From: Erysipelotrichaceae bacterium
GTDB taxonomy: Bacteria > Bacillota_I > Bacilli_A > Erysipelotrichales > Erysipelotrichaceae
DNA length: 11,874 bases
Direction of reading: 5' to 3'
Assembly: GCA_900754715.1 (NCBI GenBank)
Contig: CAAEDX010000090.1
Location: 1 to 11,874 of the forward strand
Shown here piece after piece: positions 1 through 8,300 of the stretch (position 1 is its first letter; each line of letters starts with the position of its first letter). Below the pieces are notes generated by a model. That model searched no databases. It was not told the origin of the DNA and was given only the letters and a program-made list of their open reading frames with translations. A program made the translations under genes and the position numbers.

Positions 1-639
1 GATCAGCTGTTTCGCGTTTTCGCTGGCTGTTTCCATCGCCATGGCTCGCAGCGCATGCTCGCTGCATTCTGCTTCCCAGGCGCAGCGCTGCAAGCTGGCA
101 TGCAGATATTGCTCACGCAGCGGCTGCCACAGGCCGCAAGGTTCCTGCAGCAGTGTTTGCTTTTTCGGCGGCAGCGGCCATATGCGCACCAGACGCGGTT
201 CATAGCGCAGTGCATTGACCTTGACCGTATACAGCACCTGCACTGCCGTCTGCGGCGTGATCTCCCTGACGATCACATCCAGCGCATATGATGATCGGGC
301 GATCACCCGGGCATCCGGCAGCCGCCATCCCGCTGCTTTGCGGCCGATGATCACGCTGGGACCGTGCACCCTGGCAAACGCCGCCTTGCGCAAAGCGCTC
401 AGATAATCATTGCACAAGCCCATATCCGAAGCAAAGATCACGCTTAGCTGCTGCTTAGGCACGATCTGCGGCTGCACACGCGCCATGATGGCTGTCAATG
501 CCTGGGCATATGGCTGGACCCTGTGCAGCTGCAGCGCGGCACGCCGCTGGCGATTGACCGCGATCAGCCGCAGCGCCTCGGTGATCTGACGGCTCTGTGC
601 ACAGCCTTCCATGCGCCGGCGCAGCTCATTGCTTCCCAT
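1..639 (-). CDS. atpG: ATP synthase F1 subunit gamma (3' end cut by window edge)
   Basis: Central rotor shaft of F1, coupling c-ring rotation to catalysis in the alpha3beta3 head at the inner face of the membrane. The frame is open from position 639 to the window edge (213 codons, no stop). The N-terminal helix shows the family pattern (ELRRRMEGCAQSRQITEAL, residues 5-23, matching the usual IRRRI...QQITKAM), followed by a recognisable but altered 'S-D-x-GLC' strand-turn (SDMGLC, residues 71-76). The C-terminal helix pattern AMAMETASENAKQLI (199-213) corresponds to the usual 'VAMKAATDNA..LI'. From remembered E. coli gamma this point comes about 45 residues early, so the Rossmann-like domain is unusually short. 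The ATG at 639 lies inside the 3' end of atpA (14-nt overlap) and has no clear Shine-Dalgarno, suggesting translational coupling. Identity is firm; the last ~30 residues are outside the window. Confidence 0.93.
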   Translation of the reverse strand, partial: MGSNELRRRMEGCAQSRQITEALRLIAVNRQRRAALQLHRVQPYAQALTAIMARVQPQIVPKQQLSVIFASDMGLCNDYLSALRKAAFARVHGPSVIIGRKAAGWRLPDARVIARSSYALDVIVREITPQTAVQVLYTVKVNALRYEPRLVRIWPLPPKKQTLLQEPCGLWQPLREQYLHASLQRCAWEAECSEHALRAMAMETASENAKQLI

Positions 640-2101
640 GGTCAAACGCGCGCAGCGCACGCGCTGTCTTTGCTTCGTCCAGCTGCTGGCTCAGCTCGAT
701 CTGCTGCATCAGCGGCCGCTGTTCCTGATGCAGGTAAGCGAGCAGCCGTTCACGCGCATCCGGTCCTGCCGCATCGAAGCAGTGATGTTTCGCAGCCTCC
801 AGGATGAGACATTGTTCTGCCAGAGACAACGGCACAAAGGGCGGCTGCACCATCAGCCGGGTCAGAGTCTCGCCATGGCGGATGACCTTTTGGCTCGTTT
901 CATCCAGATCGCTGCCAAAGCGGGCAAAGGCGCGCAGCTCATGAAACTGTGCCAGCTGCAGCTTCAGTCCGGCTGATGCCTGCTTCATCGCCTTGCTCTG
1001 GGCAGCGCCGCCCACTCGCGACACGCTGAGCCCGATATCGATGGCCGGCCGGATGCCGGCATGAAACAGCTTGGGCGACAAGAAGATCTGGCCATCGGTG
1101 ATCGAGATGACATTGGTAGGGATATATGCCGAGATATCTTCATCCTGTGTCTCGATGATGGGCAAAGCTGTCATGGAGCCGCCGCCATGTGCTTCATTCA
1201 GCCTGCCGGCCCGCTCCAGCAAACGCGAATGCAGATAAAAGATATCGCCCGGATAAGCTTCACGCCCAGCTGGCCGCTTCAGCAACAGCGAGATGGTGCG
1301 GTAAGCGATGGCGTGCGTGCTGAGATCATCAAAGACGATCAGCACATCCTCCCCGTTTTCCATCCATTCCTCTCCGATCGCACAGCCGGCATAAGGTGCC
1401 AGATACTGCATGAGCGGCGGATCGGATGCCGCGGCCGAAACGATGACGGTATGCGCCATGGCTCCTTGCCTTTCCAGCAGCGCGGCGATGCGCACGGCTG
1501 CGGAAGCTTTCTGTCCGATGGCGACATAGATGCACTTGACGCCTTTGCCTTTCTGATTCACGATGGCATCCAAGGCGATGGACGTCTTGCCGCTCTGGCC
1601 ATCGCCGATGATCAGCTCTCGCTGTCCTTTGCCGATAGGGATCAGCGCATCGATCATCAGGATGCCGGTCTGCAGCGGCTCGCTCACGCCCTGCCGCGCC
1701 ATGATGCCCTTTGCTTCTTTTTCCAACGGACGAGATCTGTCAGCCTTGAGCGCTTTCCCATCCAGCGGCTCTCCCAGCGCTGAGACGATACGGCCAAGCA
1801 GCGCGTCGCCCACCGGTACCGTAAGGACGCTGCCGCTGCGGCGCACCGGATCCATCGCCTTGACTTGCGGCGCGCCATGGCCCAGCACCGCGCCGACCAG
1901 CTCTTCTTCCAGGTTCATCGCAATGCCGCAGACACCATGCGGGAACCACAGCAGCTCATTGGCCATCACATCGCGCAGTCCGCATATGCGCGCGATGCCA
2001 TCGCCGCAGGAGATGACCGTCCCTTCTTCTCGTGCATCCAGTCGTTCATCAAAGGCCATGATCCGCTCCTGGATCCGCTTTGTGATCTTTTCCGCATCCA
2101 T
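626..2101 (-). CDS. atpA: ATP synthase F1 subunit alpha
   Basis: Non-catalytic nucleotide-binding subunit of the F1 hexamer; supplies the arginine finger to the catalytic sites on beta. The 491-residue product is slightly shorter than the usual 500-513. Visible: beta-barrel domain (about 25-95), P-loop GDGQSGKT at 166-173, IYVAIGQKAS at 191-200, Walker B VLIVFDD (253-259), RPAGREAYPGD (276-286), and SVSRVGGAAQ with arginine finger R362. Odd points: the P-loop is normally GDRQTGKT, so the conserved Arg is Gly and Thr is Ser; DDLSKQAVAYRQ is DDLSTHAIAYRT; and the segment before MTALPIIETQ is shortened to a Gly-rich turn (EAHGGGS, 303-309). The ATG at 2101 is preceded by AAGGAGGG about 8-9 nt upstream, lying across the atpH stop. 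The gene sits 4 nt after atpH and overlaps atpG. Function as alpha is firm; whether its non-catalytic site binds nucleotide normally is open. Confidence 0.97.
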   Translation of the reverse strand: MDAEKITKRIQERIMAFDERLDAREEGTVISCGDGIARICGLRDVMANELLWFPHGVCGIAMNLEEELVGAVLGHGAPQVKAMDPVRRSGSVLTVPVGDALLGRIVSALGEPLDGKALKADRSRPLEKEAKGIMARQGVSEPLQTGILMIDALIPIGKGQRELIIGDGQSGKTSIALDAIVNQKGKGVKCIYVAIGQKASAAVRIAALLERQGAMAHTVIVSAAASDPPLMQYLAPYAGCAIGEEWMENGEDVLIVFDDLSTHAIAYRTISLLLKRPAGREAYPGDIFYLHSRLLERAGRLNEAHGGGSMTALPIIETQDEDISAYIPTNVISITDGQIFLSPKLFHAGIRPAIDIGLSVSRVGGAAQSKAMKQASAGLKLQLAQFHELRAFARFGSDLDETSQKVIRHGETLTRLMVQPPFVPLSLAEQCLILEAAKHHCFDAAGPDARERLLAYLHQEQRPLMQQIELSQQLDEAKTARALRAFDHGKQ

Positions 2102-2105
2102 ATGC

Positions 2106-2531
2106 TCATCCCTCCTTCAGCTGCGTCCGCAGCCGTTCGAGCCGCCAACACAGCGAGCCATCCAGCACCATGCCGCCGCAGCGCACCTGTATCCCGGCGA
2201 TGAGCGACGTGTCCTTGATGACACGCAGACAAACACGCCGTCCTGTCCGGTGGATGAGCAAAGCGCGTATCGCCATGAATTGTTCCATGCGCAGCGGCTG
2301 CGGCGTGCGCACCTCAGCCTGCAAGAGCGAAAAGGGCTTTGCCAGCCACGCGCTGCCCATCAGCTGCAAGACACGCAAAGCACGCGGTGAGACCTCGTCC
2401 GCAAACAGCTCTGCCAGCAAGCGCCGCTTGCGCAAAAGCGACAGCGCCGGATGATCGAGCAGCCAAAGCAGCCGCGGACAAGCATGTATGAGCTGCTGTG
2501 CCGCTTTGACCTCTTCGATCACGCTTGCCAT
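2106..2531 (-). CDS. atpH: ATP synthase F1 subunit delta (OSCP-like)
   Basis: Peripheral-stalk protein that ties the top of F1 to subunit b. The product is 141 residues, against about 175-180 typically, with most of the loss in the N-terminal helical bundle. The diagnostic C-terminal signature is present: DTSLIAGIQVRCGGMVLDGS followed by a basic WRLERLRTQLKEG tail, matching the family pattern 'D.sLIgG..v..gd.viDgSv...L..L'. I chose the ATG at 2531 (MASVIEEVK) because AGGAG lies 7 nt upstream (2539-2543); the in-frame ATG at 2558 has no comparable site and would lengthen the overlap with atpF. The gene overlaps the end of atpF by 13 nt and ends 4 nt before atpA, so it is translated as part of the atp operon. 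The presence of a delta gene argues for a standard F-type operon rather than an N-ATPase. Confidence 0.92.
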   Translation of the reverse strand: MASVIEEVKAAQQLIHACPRLLWLLDHPALSLLRKRRLLAELFADEVSPRALRVLQLMGSAWLAKPFSLLQAEVRTPQPLRMEQFMAIRALLIHRTGRRVCLRVIKDTSLIAGIQVRCGGMVLDGSLCWRLERLRTQLKEG

Positions 2532-3028
2532 AGGCGCTCTCCTGCTTCTTTCAGCCATTTCTCCACATCACGCGCATGCAGTGCCTGATCCCCTTGTTTT
2601 TCCGTCAGTCTTGCGCACATCGCTGCGGCCAGGTCAATGACCGCTTGTTCCAGCGCCTTTTCCTCATGAGCCTGAATGACCTTGGCCCTATCCATGGCCT
2701 GACGCTGTATGCGGCGGCTTTCCTCTTGCGCGTCAGCGATCAGCTGTTCACCGCGCCGCTGCGCCCTTTGGATGATCTGCCTGGCTTCATCTTCGGCCTG
2801 CTGCAGCTGCCGGACACAGCGTTCCTGCAGCTGCTCGGCCTGCAAATGACATTCCCTGGCTGCCGTCATCTCCTCCTGCATGAGCTGCGCGCGCTGGTTC
2901 AGATACGCATGGAGCTTATCCCAGAAAAAATGCCGGGCCACGGTGACCAGCAGCAGCGTCGAGATCAGCACCAGCACCATATCGCTCAGGCTGATGCGCA
3001 AATAGCTGCCGATATCAAAGCCTTCCAT
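2519..3028 (-). CDS. atpF: ATP synthase Fo subunit b
   Basis: Peripheral stalk of the ATP synthase: one N-terminal membrane helix in Fo and a long helix that reaches up to delta and alpha. The 169-residue product has a single hydrophobic segment at about residues 14-32 (LSDMVLVLISTLLLVTVAR), followed by WDKLHAYLNQRAQ, equivalent to the usual 'kPi...l..R...I' region. Beyond that it is a continuous charged, Gln/Glu/Arg/Ala-rich helix typical of the b dimer coiled coil (roughly 40-140). The ATG at 3028 has a purine-rich AAAGGGTGA upstream, overlapping the atpE stop, with 3 nt between the genes. Its 3' end overlaps atpH by 13 nt. Identity follows from topology, length and position between atpE and atpH; primary sequence is weakly conserved in this family, as usual. 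Confidence 0.94.
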   Translation of the reverse strand: MEGFDIGSYLRISLSDMVLVLISTLLLVTVARHFFWDKLHAYLNQRAQLMQEEMTAARECHLQAEQLQERCVRQLQQAEDEARQIIQRAQRRGEQLIADAQEESRRIQRQAMDRAKVIQAHEEKALEQAVIDLAAAMCARLTEKQGDQALHARDVEKWLKEAGERLWQA

Positions 3029-3031
3029 GGC

Positions 3032-3956
<925 letters not shown>

Positions 3957-3960
<4 letters not shown>

Positions 3961-4286
3961 GAGACCACCTCCTTCATCACCCAGATCAAAATGCTCACCT
4001 TATGCGCCGTCATGCCGGCCAGCACCCACAGCGGGTGGATCCCGGCAACAAGCGCCGCCAGCATCAAGATCCCATACAGCAGCAGACGGATCAGATACTG
4101 CAAGCCGGCGATCGCCGCGGGATGATCAACACGCAGGCGCAAGGCCATGCGACAGATCATGACATAGCCGGTCAGCGCTCCAGCCAGGCCGATCCACAAT
4201 CCTGCCGCACATGTCTGCGGCAAGGCGCTGAGCAGCGTAACAAGGCCAAGCGATGAGCAGATGACCCCTTTTTCGGTCTTGTTCAT
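3957..4286 (-). CDS. atpI: AtpI-like membrane protein, first gene of the atp operon
   Basis: Small integral membrane protein of 109 residues with about four hydrophobic segments (roughly 8-22, 27-45, 64-82, 85-104) and short basic loops. Position directly before atpB, size and topology fit AtpI, a poorly conserved protein implicated in c-ring assembly or ion supply for the ATP synthase; sequence alone would not prove this. I chose the ATG at 4286 (MNKTEKG) because AAGGA (4291-4295) sits 4 nt upstream. The adjacent ATG at 4289 is too close to that site, and a longer reading from 4325 would start inside the T-run of the preceding terminator with no ribosome binding site. Its stop overlaps the atpB start (ATGA). 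The operon's promoter must lie in the cramped stretch just upstream. Confidence 0.8.
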
Positions 4287-4323
4287 CATGTCCTTAGTCT
4301 GGCTTTCCTCCACACTTTTATGC

Positions 4324-4355
4324 AAAAAAAAACCGAGACTTCCGCAGAAGTCTCG
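4324..4355 (-). terminator. Intrinsic terminator after the lysR-family gene
   Basis: On the minus strand a perfect 9-bp stem CGAGACTTC / GAAGTCTCG with a TGCG tetraloop is followed by one G and nine T residues. It lies 28 nt after the LysR stop codon. It ends only about 38 nt before the atpI start, so it also forms the upstream border of the atp operon. Confidence 0.93.
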
Positions 4356-4359
4356 ATTC

Positions 4360-4385
4360 GTTATACACTATGTACTTTTCCGTTA
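4360..4385 (-). promoter_or_regulatory. Weak candidate promoter for the atp operon
   Basis: The minus strand shows TATAAC (4360-4365) with TTAACG (4380-4385) upstream at a 15-nt spacing, shorter than the ideal 17. A start from it would fall inside the first arm of the terminator stem, so most of the hairpin would remain as the 5' end of the atp mRNA. The only other -10-like string nearer atpI is CATAAA (4317-4322), which has no -35. The call is tentative: the operon needs a promoter here, but none is convincing. Confidence 0.25.
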
Positions 4386-5282
4386 ACAGTCTGTCTTTAT
4401 GGTCTTTTCCACAGCGCGCAGAAAGCCGCTGACCATTGCGGAAGGCTTAGGCGAATGAAGCAGGCCATAAGGAATGGTGTAATTCCAGTCCACCGGCAAG
4501 ATCTTGAGCAAGGGATGGACATACCGCCAATTCTGCACTGCCATCAGGACGCAGTTATCGTTCTCACAGCGATTGAAGGCTTCCATATCATAGAAGTCAA
4601 AATCAATGATGTGGATCTGCGGATGATTTTTCCAGATATCATCACGTAACAGATCGACGTAGCGGCTCCAGTTGCGCTGGATGAGCATCAGCTTCTCGCC
4701 ATAGAGATCCTGAATGGTCAGTCTTTCCTTGCGGGCCAGATGGTGCTGGAGACTGACCGCGCAGCAGATCGGCTCTCTGGACAGCTCCAGTCCGGCGCAT
4801 TTGCGCAGATCGAGCATCGTCTCATCGAAGATGCCGGCCACCACATCGATGTTCTGACCCAGATTAGCGAGGATCTCCCGAGCGTTTTCCGGGGTATTGT
4901 CAAAAGGCACGATCTGAAAGCGGACATCCGGACATTCTTCGTGCAGCCGCGGCCACAGCTCCATCAGCACTTGTGCCGGAGTCATCGGCGAAGTGCCGAT
5001 GCGGATGACGCTGCCGCTCTCTTGCATGGCGTTGCGCGCCCTGGTCATTGAATCCTTGCAATATTGAATGATATACCGGGCATCTTGGACAAACGACTTT
5101 CCAGCCTCGGTCAGCACCAGGCCCCGGTGGGTGCGCACGAACAGCTGCCCCCCCAGGCTCTCCTCCAGCAGATTGATCTGCTTGATCACCGCCGGCGGAG
5201 AGATATACAGTTTTTCGGCCGCTTTGTTGAAGCTGCCTGACTCGGCCACACACAGAAAGGTATCCAGCTGAGGATTATACAT
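4383..5282 (-). CDS. LysR-family transcriptional regulator
   Basis: Predicted DNA-binding regulator of 299 residues, the normal length for the family. The N-terminal winged helix-turn-helix is clear (about 1-60): LDTFLCVAESGSFNKAAEKL, ISPPAVIKQINLLEESLG, and the wing FVRTHRGLVLTEAGK. A linker helix follows, then a periplasmic-binding-like effector domain (about 90-295) opening with IRIGTSPMTPAQVLMELWP. The effector cannot be read from sequence. I chose the ATG at 5282 (MYNPQLDTF) because AAAGGAGG (5290-5297) lies exactly 7 nt upstream; the frame stays open to 5453 but that part only overlaps the sialidase 3' end. It follows the sialidase on the same strand after 37 bp with no terminator, so the two are probably co-transcribed. 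That makes the sialidase a plausible target, although LysR genes are more often divergent from their targets. A strong terminator follows. Confidence 0.95.
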   Translation of the reverse strand: MYNPQLDTFLCVAESGSFNKAAEKLYISPPAVIKQINLLEESLGGQLFVRTHRGLVLTEAGKSFVQDARYIIQYCKDSMTRARNAMQESGSVIRIGTSPMTPAQVLMELWPRLHEECPDVRFQIVPFDNTPENAREILANLGQNIDVVAGIFDETMLDLRKCAGLELSREPICCAVSLQHHLARKERLTIQDLYGEKLMLIQRNWSRYVDLLRDDIWKNHPQIHIIDFDFYDMEAFNRCENDNCVLMAVQNWRYVHPLLKILPVDWNYTIPYGLLHSPKPSAMVSGFLRAVEKTIKTDC

Positions 5283-5289
5283 CGAAACG

Positions 5290-5297
5290 CCTCCTTT
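5290..5297 (-). promoter_or_regulatory. Ribosome binding site that fixes the LysR start
   Basis: AAAGGAGG on the minus strand, 7 nt before the ATG at 5282. It lies in the 37-bp gap after the sialidase stop and decides against the longer open frame up to 5453. Confidence 0.9.
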
Positions 5298-5319
5298 AGC
5301 CCTTCCGCCATCCTGATCA

Positions 5320-8300
5320 TTAACGTTCCTGATGTTTCTTGCGTCTGAACAGGGCTGCCATACCGGCTGCTGCGGCGGCAAGGGCCGCAAACAATCCGCT
5401 CTGTGCCACAGCTGCGGTCGATGCGCTCGTGCTGTTTTCCGCGCTGTCTGCATCCGGGCTCACACTGGCGGCATTGACCGGCTCCAGCGCATCGATGGCT
5501 GCCTGCATTGCGGCGGCAAGCTCATCGACCTGCTCCTGCGTGACGTCCTCGTTCTCGATCATCACTAGCGCTTTTGTATATGGCACGTTCATCGCAGCCA
5601 CGCTTTCGCTCGTGTAGGCGCTCAGATCGAGGCTGTTCACCATCGCGATCAGCGCTTCCAAAGCGCTCACATCCGCCTTTGTCCTTGCGTTCAGTCTTGC
5701 TTCGCGCAAAGCTGCGGTCGCGGCATCGATCTCATCCTGGCTGGCCTGGGCATCATCAAATACTGCCTGGGCGTCATTCAGCTTATCTTGCAATCCCGTT
5801 ACGCTGGATGCGACATAATTGTCGATATTGGCCAGCATCTCACTGACAAGATCAAGCTCATGAGCCAGCGCGCTGCGATCGATGGTCGCTTCTGGTGTCA
5901 GCGCCGCGATCGCGCTTGCCAGGTCAGTGATGGCATCAGTGACCTCGCTCGTTGTCGCGTCATCATTGTTCGCCACTGCCTGTGCGGCGGTGATCGCTGT
6001 CTGCAGCGCTTCCAGGCTTTCTTCGGTATAGTTGCCATCAAGGTAACCATTTGCGGACTCGATCAGTGCTTCCAGTTCTGCCTTCGTCACGATCTCCCAC
6101 AGTTCCTGGGCTGCCTTGGTCATCGCTTTGTTCGCTGCTTTCAGCTGATCAATGTCTGCTTCAGGATCATCCACTGCATCCTGCGCTGCTTGTACGGCAT
6201 CTCTCAGCGCCTGTACCTTGGCCGGACGGAGTCCCTCTGTGTCATTCAAGATATTCTCATTGATGAAGTCGATCGTGGCCTGTACATCTTCTCTCAGCGC
6301 GTCTGCGCTTTCGCCGGCATTCACTGCCTGCATCGCTTCGCTCAGATCGAGCAGAGCAGAAACGACTTCAGCGGATGTCGGCACATCCTTATCCAGGACA
6401 GCCTGAGCAGCGGTGATCGCGGCCTGAAGCGCTTCATCGTCTGATCCAAGCGCAGCGGCCTTGTCGACCATATCCTGCAATGCCTGGATAGCTGCTTCAC
6501 TGGCTGTATCGCTGACTGTCTCGACCAGTGCGTCCAGTGCGTTGTCGATACGCATGACGATATCAGTGACTTCGCGGCTGCTCGTCACCTGATCCATCTG
6601 TTCGCGGGCTGCCGCCAGCACGCTTTGCAGCGCGGTCCAGGAAGCTTCCGTGTAATCATCCTGTTCGAGCGCTTCCGCTTCGGCCAGCTTATCTTTGACG
6701 CGAGTGATATCGACCAGCGCGTTGACCGCCTGCTGCAGTGTATCTTTCGCGTTATCGATCATCGCCTGGGAGACCGGATCTTCTGAAGTGCTGATCGCCA
6801 CCGCAGCTTCCAATGCCTCCTGTACCGTGGTCCAGGTCGCGGCCGAATAATCATCGGCCGTCATGCCCTGCACACTGGTGATCAAGGCGTTCAATTCAGT
6901 CATATCGCCTGCTTCGATGACCCCCTCTGCATAGGCGTAGACCATCATCTCAGCCATGGAGCAGCTCTGTGTGCCGCCGTTGCCATATGCTGAATAAGCG
7001 ATCAAACGCACATAACGCGCTTCCACCGGAGCGAACTCTGCCTGCTGCTCACCATCGATGTTCTGGAACGTGCCGCGCTGAACTTCAGTAAAGTGCTCAC
7101 CATCGGTGCTGACAGCGATGCCATATTGTTCAAAGCGGCCATTGCTATTGCTATAGCGGCCGACATAGCCAACCTTATAAATCTCCTGGATCTCGCCCAG
7201 ATCGACCGTCACGTACTGTGGCAGCTGATAAGAAGCGTCGCTCCATACCGAATGCCAGTAAGTCCGTACATTGCCATCGAGGACATTGACCGCGGCGCCA
7301 TCAGTATCCGGCGCGGTGCTGGATGACTGCTGCGAAGAGTAATCATAAAGGCTGATTCCTTCCGTAATGCGGGTGAGATCAGCCAGCTGCAGATTCTCGA
7401 CCTCCACGCTCTTGTTGCGGATGTTCTCCAGCAAGCCATTTTCTAAGGAGATGCCGGCTGCGCGCACGATGCCCTTCACGCCTTCCGGCAATGTGCCCTT
7501 GAAAGTGATCGTCTCAGTGCCTGAACCGCCCGCATAATCCGCTGCGAATGTTTCGCTGCCCAATGTCAGCTCGAGCTTCGGCGTTCCCGCCGCCATGATG
7601 TCCTGATCGAACGTCAGCGTCACGGTGATGTCGGTGCCATCGATCTGAGCGGACGAATCGACGATCTGCGGCGCGCCCAGCTCTTCACTGATCAGCGGCG
7701 CCTTGACGAAATTCTCATCAAATTCCGTATACTTGATGTCGAATGAACCGTCTGTATCGTCTTCATACATCAGTCCGAATACCGGATTTTCGCCGTCATT
7801 TTCCAGCACGGTCAAGCAGGAATACTGAAATTTGCCTTCATTGATCTGCTGCGCATGATCCCAGCTGATCGAACCATCTTCATTGACCTTGCCCAGGTGT
7901 ACCCAGCCGTCATAGCGTCCGGATACGTTCGGATTGCTCAGCAGCAGATATTCCCCATCATCCTTATTGTAGTGGATGACAGAAAGCTGACAGTAATATT
8001 CATTCAGCTCGCTGATCGCTTCGATACTGTCCCAAGTCATGCCGCCATCACTGCTGCTCGCCATATACACATTGTTGGAAATACTGTTGCGCATGAACAG
8101 CAGCACTCTGCCATCGTTGAGCTGCACTGCCTGAGATTCAGTAAGCATGCCGCCGCCGGTCATCGTCTCTCGATCATACCCGCGCAGAGACTGTGGGGAT
8201 TCGCCCAGCGTCCATGTCTCGCCATGGTCATCGCTGATGATCACCGCAGAGGACTGGCTGGCGCCGACGTTGCTGTTGGCGCTGTAGACCGGGAAGACCA

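Noticed and set aside
1061..2390. Long plus-strand open frames (up to 275 codons) opposite atpA and atpH
   Set aside because: They mirror the minus-strand ATP synthase genes, show no family motifs, are rich in His/Gln/Arg/Ser as expected of antisense frames in GC-rich DNA, and have no fitting ribosome binding sites.
2532..2558. Earlier atpH start at 2558
   Set aside because: No ribosome binding site and a longer overlap with atpF; the ATG at 2531 has AGGAG at ideal distance.
5283..5453. Upstream extension of the LysR frame by 57 codons
   Set aside because: It overlaps the sialidase 3' end, is Arg/Pro/Gln-rich, has no family similarity, and bypasses a perfect ribosome binding site 7 nt before the ATG at 5282.
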